A DNA stretch of 64,000 bases, taken from assembly GCF_019800005.1 (NCBI RefSeq), contig NZ_JABGCL010000016.1:1-64000 (forward strand). Direction: 5' to 3'. Origin of the DNA: Geminicoccus harenae. Its GTDB lineage: Bacteria; Pseudomonadota; Alphaproteobacteria; Geminicoccales; Geminicoccaceae. A program made the position numbers and the translations under genes. Within the stretch, counting starts at the first letter, position 1; every line of letters begins with the position of its first letter. The notes below the pieces were generated by a model. The model was not told the origin of the DNA. It made no database searches and saw nothing but the letters and a program-made list of their open reading frames with translations. Positions 41,074 through 49,106 of the stretch are shown piece after piece.

Positions 41074-41532
41074 TCAGCCGGCCTTGCGGGTCTCGGCGTC
41101 CAGGGCGTCGATCTGGGCGACCTTCTTGCCCGAGCGCTCGGCCTGGAACTCGTTCGCCAGGTAGATGTCGGCCAGCATCTTGGCGACCGACGGGCCGGTG
41201 ATCTGGGCGCCCATGGTGATGACCTGGGCGTTGTTCGACGCGATCGCCCGCTCGGCCGTGTAGGGGTCGGTCACGCAGACCGCGCGCACGCCCGGGACCT
41301 TGTTAGCGACGATCGCCATGCCGGCGCCCGTGCCGCAGACCAGGATGCCGCGCTCGTACTCGCCGGCCGCGATCTTCTCGGCGAGGCGGCGGCCCACGCC
41401 GGGATAGTCGACCGGATCGCTCGTGTTGGTGCCGATGTCGGTGACGTCGTGGCCCTTGGACTTCAGGTGCTCGACGAGCACGTCCTTCAGCGGCAGGCCC
41501 AGATTGTCCGCGCCGATCACGACCTTGCTCAT
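41074..41532 (-). CDS. rpiB: RpiB/LacAB-family sugar-phosphate isomerase with altered ring-opening residues
   Basis: A 152-residue cytoplasmic isomerase. Catalytic Cys66 is kept in ILVCGTGAGMAI, as are D9 and the T/G anion loop. Compared with E. coli RpiB at the same numbering, His10 is Asn (ADNLGL) and His99, which helps ring opening of ribose 5-phosphate, is Ser (IASNNAQV). Loss of these suggests a substrate that does not form a ring, such as an erythrulose or erythrose phosphate, as for EryI/DerI-type isomerases. It is the last gene of the polyol operon, 24 bp after the GpsA-like gene. Confidence 0.9.
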   Translation of the reverse strand: MSKVVIGADNLGLPLKDVLVEHLKSKGHDVTDIGTNTSDPVDYPGVGRRLAEKIAAGEYERGILVCGTGAGMAIVANKVPGVRAVCVTDPYTAERAIASNNAQVITMGAQITGPSVAKMLADIYLANEFQAERSGKKVAQIDALDAETRKAG

Positions 41533-41556
41533 GCTGCTCTCCTCAGGCCCAGCGCT

Positions 41557-42597
41557 TCAGTGCGCGTAGTGGAATCTCTGCCAGTCGACGGCGAACTCGT
41601 GGTCGCGGCTGATCGCGTCGATGATCGCTGATGTGAGGGGCATCTGGCGTTTCGCAAGCGCCCCTTCCTCCATCATCCGCTCCAGCGTCGGCCCGGCGGA
41701 AAGCGCCAGCTCGGCCCCTTCGACGGTCTCGTCCTTCATCTTCTCGGCCTTGGCCTGGCTGTAGCGCCAGCCGGCACCCAGGAGGCGGCCCATCCGGCTG
41801 TTGCGGCCGCCCTGGACGGTCACATACAGATCGCCGGTCCCGGCCAAGCCGTGGACCGAGCTGTCGCTGCCGCCCAAGAGCGCGTTGACCTGCTGCAGTT
41901 CCAGGAGCGCCTGGGCGAACAGGCCGGCGGCGATGTTGTGCATCTGGGCGCCGTTGCCGGCAGCACCCTGGCGGTCGAGCATCCCGGTCGCCGCCCCGAT
42001 GCCCAGCGCATAGAAGTTCTTGAGTGCCGCGCAGACCTCCGTGCCGACCACGTCGCGCGAGGGGCGGGCATGGTAGTAGGGGGCCGGCACCAGGTCGAGG
42101 AGCCGGCGCAGGGTCGCTTCCTCGGGGTGGGCGAACACCACCGACGTGTCGCGGCGCACCGCCAGCTCGCCGGCGATGCAGGGGCCGCCCACGCCGCCGG
42201 TCGGGCATTTCAGCGCCTCGGCGACCGGGTCGGTCAGCGGGCGGATGTTCCGGCCATCGGCATCCAGGCCCTTGGTCAGCATCATCACCGGGCGGGGGCC
42301 GGGCAGGCGGGGGGCCAGCAGGTCGGTCGCCCAGTGGACGCCGGCCGTGCTCACCCCGATCACGATCAGCTCGACCTGGTCGGACAGGGCCTGGTCGATC
42401 TCGCCATGGTGGAAGGCCCGCACATTGGCGGGCAGCGGCGCGTTCAGGCGCGGATGGACCTCGTTCTGCTTGAGCGCATCGATGACCGCCGTGTCGATCG
42501 GCGTGCCGACCAGGCGGACATCGTGGCCGGAATCGGCCAGGGGCAGGGTGAAGGCGCTGCCCATCACGCCGGCGCCCAGGATCAGAACGGTCGCCAT
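41557..42597 (-). CDS. GpsA-type NAD(P)-dependent glycerol-3-phosphate dehydrogenase homologue
   Basis: A 346-residue protein with the Rossmann motif ATVLILGAGVMGSAFTLPLA and GpsA blocks MLTKGLDA, GGVGGPCIAGELAVRRDTSV, EVCAALKNFYALGIGAATGM (catalytic Lys) and GLAGTGDLYVTVQGGRNSRM. The family reduces or oxidises the C2 of glycerol 3-phosphate or dihydroxyacetone phosphate. Here, inside a kinase/isomerase operon, it probably handles a larger polyol phosphate or ketose phosphate. It follows the glycerol-1-phosphate-dehydrogenase-type gene by 1 nt. A housekeeping GpsA role is less likely because of this context and the unusual C-terminus. Confidence 0.85.
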   Translation of the reverse strand: MATVLILGAGVMGSAFTLPLADSGHDVRLVGTPIDTAVIDALKQNEVHPRLNAPLPANVRAFHHGEIDQALSDQVELIVIGVSTAGVHWATDLLAPRLPGPRPVMMLTKGLDADGRNIRPLTDPVAEALKCPTGGVGGPCIAGELAVRRDTSVVFAHPEEATLRRLLDLVPAPYYHARPSRDVVGTEVCAALKNFYALGIGAATGMLDRQGAAGNGAQMHNIAAGLFAQALLELQQVNALLGGSDSSVHGLAGTGDLYVTVQGGRNSRMGRLLGAGWRYSQAKAEKMKDETVEGAELALSAGPTLERMMEEGALAKRQMPLTSAIIDAISRDHEFAVDWQRFHYAH

Positions 42598-42598
42598 C

Positions 42599-43894
42599 TC
42601 ATTCCTCGTGTTCGGCGAACTCTTCCAGGAGGCCGAGATCGCCCGCCAGGTCCAGGATCGACCAGCGGTCCCGGACGTCGCGGGCGTTGAGCACGGCCCG
42701 GCGGTAGAAGCAAGGCTCGATCCCGAGCCCGCCGGCGGTGCTGGGCGTGCCCGAGGCGGCATAGGCGGCGAGCAGTTTTTCCAAGGGCAACATGATGACT
42801 TGCAGTTCCGAACGCAGCGCCGGCCACTCGCGCTGGAGGCGCGCGTTCATCGCGCGGGTGGCTTCGGCATCGAACGCCTTGCCGTGCGCGACCTTCACCA
42901 TCTCGTCGCCGCTTTTGCCGTGCAGGCGGCGAATTTTCCCGTCGTCGATCTGGCGGACCTGCAAGGGTGGCAGGGTTTCCAGGGCCAGGATGCGCGACTG
43001 GAGGCGGCTGGCCGTGAGCGTGGCCACGCCCACCTGCTCGCCATGGAGCGTGCCCGGATGCGGGTCGGCGAACATGTCGATGTAGTGGCTGATCGAGTGC
43101 TCGGCCATCGAGCCGGAATGGCTGGTATTGGTGAACAGCACGCCGAAGCCGCCCAGCGTCAGCATGTCGGTGAGCGCCCGGACCGCTTCGAGCTCGCCCT
43201 TCACCAGCCCTTCGGCCTTCTCCAGCAGGATCGGCTCGTAGGGTGCCTGGATGTCGAACGGGCCCTGCTCGTAGCTGGTGCCCAGCAGCCGGTGGGAAAG
43301 CAGCCAGTCGACCTGGGCGGAGCTGCGGCACACCGCGTCGCCAAAGCCGGCCCGGATCATCCGCACCGGTGCGTTCGCCAGGACGGTGAGGTCGTAGAAC
43401 ACGCCGCGCGGTGCATGGCTCTTGAGGGAGAGCTTGTAGCCGTCGCGGGTGATCGAGGCGGTGGAGGTGACGTAGCCGTTCATCGACGGGGCGGTGCCGA
43501 ACACCGCACAGCCGCGCCCATCCTGGAAGGTGACGTGCTTGCACAGGTCGTTGATCGTGCCGGAGCCGACCGCGACCAGCCCGTCCACGTGGCGCGATTT
43601 CTCCCTCAGGATGCCCGTGTACTTCTCGTCGGCCTTGGGGTGCTCCAGGATGATCGGCAGGGAGTTGGGCAGGGCGGCCTGGATGCGCCGACCGGCCACG
43701 TCCCAGGTGTTCTCGTCGGCCACCACGCCCAGCCGCTCGCCCAGGCCCAGGCCCAAGACCAGCTCGGCTTCCCGGCCCTCGGTGGTCTCCGTGGTCACCA
43801 CCTTCTTCAGGCTGCACGGGACGGTCTTGCCGGTGGTGCGGTCGACGTAGCGGCCCTCGACGAATTGCTGGATGAGCGGGTCGGCTCCGGTCAC
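42599..43894 (-). CDS. sn-Glycerol-1-phosphate dehydrogenase-type (AraM/EgsA-like) iron-ADH family enzyme
   Basis: A 431-residue protein of the Fe-ADH_2 family. VDGLVAVGSGTINDLCKHVT and AVFGTAPSMNGYVTSTASIT form the NAD site; metal ligands are expected in GFGDAVCRSS (Asp), HSGSMAEHSISHYIDMF (His) and HGEQVGVATLTA (His). Family members oxidise or reduce at C2 with stereochemistry opposite to GpsA. The GTG start at 43894 overlaps the kinase stop (GTGA) and follows AAGGGAGTCCGCCG. The C-terminal 80 residues exceed AraM length. Its pairing with a GpsA-like enzyme is unusual. Confidence 0.85.
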   Translation of the reverse strand: MTGADPLIQQFVEGRYVDRTTGKTVPCSLKKVVTTETTEGREAELVLGLGLGERLGVVADENTWDVAGRRIQAALPNSLPIILEHPKADEKYTGILREKSRHVDGLVAVGSGTINDLCKHVTFQDGRGCAVFGTAPSMNGYVTSTASITRDGYKLSLKSHAPRGVFYDLTVLANAPVRMIRAGFGDAVCRSSAQVDWLLSHRLLGTSYEQGPFDIQAPYEPILLEKAEGLVKGELEAVRALTDMLTLGGFGVLFTNTSHSGSMAEHSISHYIDMFADPHPGTLHGEQVGVATLTASRLQSRILALETLPPLQVRQIDDGKIRRLHGKSGDEMVKVAHGKAFDAEATRAMNARLQREWPALRSELQVIMLPLEKLLAAYAASGTPSTAGGLGIEPCFYRRAVLNARDVRDRWSILDLAGDLGLLEEFAEHEE

Positions 43895-45423
43895 CGGCGG
43901 ACTCCCTTCTGCTTGAACGCGGCGAGGTCGGCGTAGATCGACCGGAGCTGCGGGTACAGGCGCTCGAACAGGGCGAGCAGTTCGCGATAGCGGCCGTGGC
44001 GCTCGGGATCGGGCTCGATCCGTCGCTCGATCCGGCCGGCCATGGCGGCCGCGGCCTCGTTCATGTCGGCGAACCAGCCCGCACCCACGGCAGCGCAGAT
44101 GCCCGCACCCAGGCTGGAGGCTTCCACGGTGGAGGAGCGGAGCACTGGCCGGCCGGCAGTCTCCGCCAGGATCTGGCACCACAGGTCCGAGCGCGAGCCG
44201 CCGCCGATCGCGACGATCTCGGTGATGGGGGTACCCAGCGCCGCCTCGATCTTGCCGAAGCCCAGCGCCTGCTCCAGCGCGATGCCTTCCATCTTCGCCC
44301 GGTAGAAATGGCCGCGGCCGTGCTCGGCGGACAGGCCGACCATCACGCCGCGCGCATCGTTGTCCCAGTAGGGCGTCATGCTGCCGAGCCACCAGGGGGT
44401 CAGCAGCAGACCATCGGAGCCCACCGGCAGGGCGGCGGCCTCCGCCTCCAGGCGGCGATAGGCCTCGGGGTCGGCCACGCCGTCCAGGCCGAACAGGCTG
44501 GACACGAACCAGTCGGTCAAGAACGTGCCGGTGCGCAGGCAGAGCTCGTTGATGAAGCCTTCGCCGGAGGCCGAGTTCATGGTCCGCCAGCCGGCATCGA
44601 CCATGTAGCGGCCGGCCCAGACGCCGGACACGGTGGCGGTGCCGAGATTGCAGTAGGCGCGGCCGGTGGCGATCACCCCGCAGCCCAGCCCGCCGGCCTG
44701 GCCGTCGCCGGCACCCGCCACCACAGGCGTGCCGGGGCGCAGGCCTGTGGCGGCGGCAGCCTCTGCCGTGAGCCGGCCCAGCACCGTGCCCGGCTGGCGG
44801 GCGGCGAAGAAGCGGTCGGGGCCGAGGCCCAATGGTGCCAGCAGCTCCTCGGCATAGCGGCGCTCCGCCATGTTCCACACGCCCAGCGGATCGGCGCAGG
44901 CCCAGGAGGTGGCGCGCTCGCCGGTCAGCCGGTGCACCAGGAAGCCGTGGACATCGACGGCATGGGCGGTGGCGGCCAGCGTCTCGGGTTCGTTTCGCCC
45001 GAGCCAGGACAGGCCGTACAGGGCCGGGGTGGGGTCCGGGGTCTTGCCGGTGATCTGCCGGATGCGTTCGACGCCATGCCGCTCCACCAGCAGGCGGACG
45101 TCGTCGCCGCTGCGCTCGTCCAGCCAGAGGATGCCCGGCCGCAGCGCCTGGCCGTGCCGGTCGAGCACGGCGAAGGTTTCGCGCTGGTTGGCGATCGCCA
45201 GCGCCTCGATCCGCTCGGGCGCCACGCTGGCCGTCACCTGCCGGATCGTCTCGGCGGCCGCTTTCCACCAGTCTTCCGGGTCCTGCTCGAACCAGCCGGG
45301 CCGCGGGTTGGCCATCGCGAGCCGCGCGCGGCCCTCCACCACCGCGCGGCCGGAGCGGTCCCAGGCGATTGCCTTGGTCGCCGTGGTGCTGCTGTCGATG
45401 CCGATGACGAGCGGTTCGGTCAT
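43891..45423 (-). CDS. FGGY-family carbohydrate (polyol) kinase
   Basis: A 510-residue kinase. Domain I starts VIGIDSSTTATKAIAWDRSG with the first phosphate loop; FEQDPEDWWKAAAETIRQV, IANQRETFAVLD and PGILWLDERS follow; PVVAGAGDGQAGGLGCGVIA contains the catalytic Asp; EIVAIGGGSRSDLWCQILAE is the second adenosine motif. Length and layout resemble xylulokinase, erythritol kinase (EryA) and related enzymes. It probably phosphorylates the polyol or ketose imported by the adjacent ABC system. ATG 45423 lies after a hairpin that separates it from the binding-protein gene. Confidence 0.9.
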   Translation of the reverse strand: MTEPLVIGIDSSTTATKAIAWDRSGRAVVEGRARLAMANPRPGWFEQDPEDWWKAAAETIRQVTASVAPERIEALAIANQRETFAVLDRHGQALRPGILWLDERSGDDVRLLVERHGVERIRQITGKTPDPTPALYGLSWLGRNEPETLAATAHAVDVHGFLVHRLTGERATSWACADPLGVWNMAERRYAEELLAPLGLGPDRFFAARQPGTVLGRLTAEAAAATGLRPGTPVVAGAGDGQAGGLGCGVIATGRAYCNLGTATVSGVWAGRYMVDAGWRTMNSASGEGFINELCLRTGTFLTDWFVSSLFGLDGVADPEAYRRLEAEAAALPVGSDGLLLTPWWLGSMTPYWDNDARGVMVGLSAEHGRGHFYRAKMEGIALEQALGFGKIEAALGTPITEIVAIGGGSRSDLWCQILAETAGRPVLRSSTVEASSLGAGICAAVGAGWFADMNEAAAAMAGRIERRIEPDPERHGRYRELLALFERLYPQLRSIYADLAAFKQKGVRR

Positions 45424-45449
45424 GGTCGGAGGGATCTTCTTGCTTCTCA

Positions 45450-45479
45450 GTAAAATGGCGGGGCATCGCTGCCCCGCCA
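45450..45479 (-). terminator. Intra-operon terminator-like hairpin between SBP and kinase genes
   Basis: On the minus strand TGGCGGGGCA, loop GCGA, TGCCCCGCCA then TTTTAC form a perfect 10-bp stem with a four-T tail. It lies in the 83-bp gap after the solute-binding-protein stop. Such elements partly terminate transcription or protect the upstream mRNA, giving more transporter protein than enzymes. Confidence 0.8.
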
Positions 45480-45506
45480 CTCTCTAGACCAGGCTTAAGG
45501 GCCGGG

Positions 45507-47033
45507 TCATGCCTTGCGGAACGGTGCTGCCATCTCGTCGGCCACCGGCTTGATCGCGTCCATGCATTCCTGCGGGGTCTTGAACTGGCCGGTCAGGAAC
45601 TTGCCGAGCTCCACCGGGATGGTGTTGTTCGACAATTCGGCCCAGGCCGGGAAGTCCGGCTCGGAGCCCATCATGGTGTTGATGGTCTCCTCGACCGCCG
45701 GGAAGTGGCGGGTGGTACCGGGACCGACCTTGGCGGCGGCCAGGGTGCGCGGGTCGGTGAAGGCGGAGAGCCGGACCGGCGAGGCGCCGCCGCCCAGCAC
45801 CGAACCGCGGCCGACCACGTCCTTGGAGCAGGCCCACTGCATGAAGATGAAGGCCGCTTCCTGGTTCTGCGAGTAGCGCGACAGACCGAGGCCCGAGCCG
45901 CCCTGGTGGCCGACATTCGGGATCTCGTTGAAGCCGCACTGCTCGGGCGTGCGTAGCGAGATCGCCTTGGGCGGCGGGGCCGCTTCCATCAGGCCCACGA
46001 CCTTGCTGTTGGCACCGTCGAAGCTCGGGAAATACTCGCCCCAGGTGATCACCTGGCCGGCCAGGCCCTGCGCCACCGACTGGCCCTCACCGTCCCAGGT
46101 CCAGGTCAGCGCACCCGGCGGGCAGTTCTTGGAGATCTCCATGAGATACTCCAGGCCCTTGATGCCCTGCTCGTCGCCGCCGGTGAACATCCCTTCATTG
46201 TTGTAGATCGAGCCGCCATTGCCCCACAGCCAGGCGGTCCAGTCGCATTCCAGGCTGTAATGGCCCGAGCGGAGCTGGCCGGTGGTGCCGTAGATGCCGT
46301 TGCCCTTCTCGGCCTCCTGGATGGCCTTCACGTTGGCCATGTACTCGTTGAGGTCGGCCGGCACCTTCAGCCCGTGCTTCTCGTACAGGTCGCGCCGGTA
46401 CATCAGGATGAAGATCGGGATGTCGAACGGGATCGAGACCAGCTTGCCGTCGAACATCGAGATGCCGTCCAGCAGGGGCTTGCTGAAGTCGTCCCAGTCG
46501 AAGTTGGGCATCGCGATGTCGGGATGCGCGTCGTAATACTCGCGCGGATCCTCCATGTCCTGGGAGAAGGTCGCCATCCAGGACTGGTCGAGATAATAGA
46601 GGTCGTAGGTGCCGACCTGGCCCTGGATGTCCAGGGTCGCCTTCTGGAGCACCTGCTCCAGCGGCACGATCTCGATCTCGACATTGATGCCGGTCGCCTT
46701 GGTGAACTCTTCCTTGGCGAGCTGGTTGGCGACGATGGTGGGCGGGGTGGCCTCCGACGTGTAGCGGATCGTGGTGCCGGCGAACGGCTTACCGACCTCG
46801 GAGAGCCACTGCATCATGGCCTCGTCCGGCCCGGACTGGGCGAAGGCCGGGTTGCCGAAGTCCAGGCCGCGGAAGGGGCGGCCGCCGCCCAGCATGGCCG
46901 CGCCGAAACCGGACAGGCCGACCCCGGCGATGCCGAGCTTGCGGATGAACTCGCGCTTGCTGATCCGGCGCGCGGCGTACTCGCCGCACGTGTCGGCGAT
47001 GAAGGTCTTGCGGTCGTGTTCGCGGAAACTCAT
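45507..47033 (-). CDS. ABC transporter extracellular solute-binding protein (CUT1 type)
   Basis: A 508-residue periplasmic protein of the SBP_1 family. The N-terminus has a long n-region and RRISKREFIRKLGIAGVGLS, a Tat-like signal (KR variant) ending near NPAFAQSG. The mature part shows the usual EFTKATGINVEIEIVPLEQV, YDLYYLDQSWMATFSQDMED and GGSGLGLSRYSQNQEAAFIF blocks. It binds a sugar or polyol. Its gene follows the two permeases, all in one operon with the catabolic enzymes. Confidence 0.9.
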   Translation of the reverse strand: MSFREHDRKTFIADTCGEYAARRISKREFIRKLGIAGVGLSGFGAAMLGGGRPFRGLDFGNPAFAQSGPDEAMMQWLSEVGKPFAGTTIRYTSEATPPTIVANQLAKEEFTKATGINVEIEIVPLEQVLQKATLDIQGQVGTYDLYYLDQSWMATFSQDMEDPREYYDAHPDIAMPNFDWDDFSKPLLDGISMFDGKLVSIPFDIPIFILMYRRDLYEKHGLKVPADLNEYMANVKAIQEAEKGNGIYGTTGQLRSGHYSLECDWTAWLWGNGGSIYNNEGMFTGGDEQGIKGLEYLMEISKNCPPGALTWTWDGEGQSVAQGLAGQVITWGEYFPSFDGANSKVVGLMEAAPPPKAISLRTPEQCGFNEIPNVGHQGGSGLGLSRYSQNQEAAFIFMQWACSKDVVGRGSVLGGGASPVRLSAFTDPRTLAAAKVGPGTTRHFPAVEETINTMMGSEPDFPAWAELSNNTIPVELGKFLTGQFKTPQECMDAIKPVADEMAAPFRKA

Positions 47034-47076
47034 TGTTCTACCTCCCTCGAAAAATCCGTTCGGCGGCGGCGTGCGC

Positions 47077-47967
47077 TCAGTCCTTCAGGGAGCCGAGCGT
47101 CAGGCCGCGCACCAGGTGCTTCTGCACGAGCACGATGAAGATGAAGCTCGGCACTAGGGCAGCACTGCCGAGGGCGGTGATGAAGCCCCACTCGGTGCCG
47201 GTCGAGGTGACGAAGGTCGAGATCTTCACCGGGATCGTGCGGATCTGCGTGGTGAGCTGCAGGCTGAGCAGGAACTCGGTCCAGGAGAAGATGAAGCACA
47301 GGACCGCGGTGGCGGCGAGCCCGCCTTTGACCAGCGGCATCACCACCAGCCAGAAGGTCTGCCAGCGGTTGGCCCCGTCGATCATCGCCTGCTGATCCAG
47401 GTCGACCGGCACGTCGTCCAGGAAGCTCTTCATGAGCAGGACGGCGATCGGCAGGTTGATCAGCGTGTGCGCCAGGATCAGGCCCAGATGGGTGTCGCGC
47501 AGGCCCAGGTCGCGGAACATGAAGAAGATCGGGATCGCGATCGCGATCGGCGGCATCATGCGCTGCGAGAGGATCCAGAATACGAAGTTCTGCTGGCCCC
47601 TGAAGCGGAAGCGGGAGAGGCCGTAGGCGCACAGGGTGGAGAGCACCACGGCCAGCACGGTGGAGCCCAGCGCCACGATCACGCTGTCGATGATGGACGG
47701 GATCGAATAATAGGAGCTGCCGCCGCCCGCGACCGTGCCGGCCGCCCCCTCGTCCGTGATCAGCGAGAGGCGGGACACGCCGCCCAGCGTCACCCGGTAG
47801 TTGTCCAGCGTCGGCTCGAAACCCCAATAGACCGGCGTGGTGTTGAAGATCGCGGTGTACGGCTTGAACGACGCCAGGATCCACCAGAAGATCGGGAACA
47901 CGAACAGGAGCACGATCGCCCAGGCACAGACGTCGCGCAGGATGCCTAAGGCAGGGTTGCTCCGCAT
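47077..47967 (-). CDS. ABC transporter permease (MalG type)
   Basis: A 296-residue permease with six predicted helices. TLINLPIAVLLMKSFLDDVP, VDLDQQAMIDGANRWQTFWL and VVMPLVKGGLAATAVLCFIF contain the EAA loop (with the DGA core) that docks onto the ATPase. It partners the next gene upstream. The start ATG overlaps the stop of that gene. Confidence 0.92.
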   Translation of the reverse strand: MRSNPALGILRDVCAWAIVLLFVFPIFWWILASFKPYTAIFNTTPVYWGFEPTLDNYRVTLGGVSRLSLITDEGAAGTVAGGGSSYYSIPSIIDSVIVALGSTVLAVVLSTLCAYGLSRFRFRGQQNFVFWILSQRMMPPIAIAIPIFFMFRDLGLRDTHLGLILAHTLINLPIAVLLMKSFLDDVPVDLDQQAMIDGANRWQTFWLVVMPLVKGGLAATAVLCFIFSWTEFLLSLQLTTQIRTIPVKISTFVTSTGTEWGFITALGSAALVPSFIFIVLVQKHLVRGLTLGSLKD

Positions 47968-48887
47968 CAGAACCGCACCTTGAACAGCTTGATGAACACG
48001 GCCGCCAGGACGTTCAGCGAGATCAGCACGATCAGGGCCAGCGTCGCGGCGTAGGGGAAGTTCGCCAGGGTGAACAGCCGGCCGGCATAGAAGCTGAGCG
48101 TCTCGGTCTGGGTGCCGGGCCCGCCGCTGGTCATCACGTAGATGTAGTCATAGACCCGGAACAGGTCGATCGAGCGGAGCAGCACCGCCACCGCGATCAC
48201 CCGGCTGAGCAGCGGCAGGGTGATCAGGCGGAAGGCCTGGAACGCCGAGGCACCGTCGATCGCCGCCGCCTCGTAGGGCTCCTTGGGCAAGGCCCGCAGG
48301 CCCGCCAGGAAGATCAGCACCATGAACGGCGTCCACTGCCAGATGTCGGCCAGCATTACGCCGATCAGCGCGGTATTGTTGTTGGCCAGGAGCGGGTTAG
48401 CCGGGTCGATGATGCCGAGCTGCTTGAGATAATAGGACAGCACGCCGAACTGGGCGTCCTCCATCAGGAGGAACATCAGGCCGGTGACGGCAGGCGGCAC
48501 CACCAGCGGCAGGATCATGAGCGAGCGCAGCAGGCCGTAGCCGCGCCGCTCGGTGTCGAGCAGCAGGGCGATCGCCATGCCGAGCACGACCTGCACGGCC
48601 AGGCAGACCAGCGTGTAGGTCAGGGTGACCTGGAAACTGTCCCAGGTGCGCGGGTCGGTGAGGGCGATGCCCCACTGCTTGAGGCCCACGAACTCGAACT
48701 GGCGGGTGATCCGCGAGCGTTCCTGCAGGCTCAGCCAGACGGCGTAGAGGAGGGGATAGACCCCGAACGCCAGCAAGAGCGCGATGACCGGCATGAGCCA
48801 GGGCAGCGCCGATTCGGCGGTGAGCCACCGGGGGAGCCAGGAACGTCGGCGGGACGCGGCTGGGGCCGCGATCGTGCTGCTGGCCAT
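47967..48887 (-). CDS. ABC transporter permease (MalF type)
   Basis: A 306-residue permease with six predicted helices; ALPKEPYEAAAIDGASAFQA followed by FRLITLPLLSRVIAVAVLLR is the EAA loop. It is the first gene of the polyol operon. The operon carries no ABC ATPase, so energising must come from a shared MsmX/UgpC-type ATPase encoded elsewhere; the only single-domain ABC ATPase in the window (9386-10186) is of another type. Confidence 0.92.
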   Translation of the reverse strand: MASSTIAAPAASRRRSWLPRWLTAESALPWLMPVIALLLAFGVYPLLYAVWLSLQERSRITRQFEFVGLKQWGIALTDPRTWDSFQVTLTYTLVCLAVQVVLGMAIALLLDTERRGYGLLRSLMILPLVVPPAVTGLMFLLMEDAQFGVLSYYLKQLGIIDPANPLLANNNTALIGVMLADIWQWTPFMVLIFLAGLRALPKEPYEAAAIDGASAFQAFRLITLPLLSRVIAVAVLLRSIDLFRVYDYIYVMTSGGPGTQTETLSFYAGRLFTLANFPYAATLALIVLISLNVLAAVFIKLFKVRF

Positions 48888-48906
48888 CGGTACGACGAGC
48901 CTACCC

Positions 48907-48920
48907 TCGAAACGTTTTTA
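48907..48920. promoter_or_regulatory. LacI-type operator core upstream of the polyol ABC operon
   Basis: TCGAAACGTTTTTA contains the perfect AAACGTTT palindrome (48910-48917), the typical core of LacI/GalR-family operators with the central CG. It lies 20 nt upstream of the first permease ATG, where it could block transcription. No LacI-type regulator gene is in the window. Confidence 0.45.
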
Positions 48921-49106
48921 GGAGCGCCGAATCGTACCACCGCTCACTTTCGCGCATCAGGCTTTCGTGACCGCGGACTGTCAAGCGGCGATCTCGGGCA
49001 GGGGAGGGCCAAGCCATGCTTGCCCCCTGGCCCGGGATGGGCCATCGAAGCGCGGGCTGGAAGGGTCGCCCGCTTGCGCCTGGCGGCCGTGGATCGGAGG
49101 CGAGAG

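Noticed and set aside
42599..45466. A single 955-codon frame that could suggest a kinase-dehydrogenase fusion
   Set aside because: Only the part after GTG 43894 is the dehydrogenase; the upstream part is an off-frame reading of the kinase gene, which has its own intact frame and a GTGA overlap.
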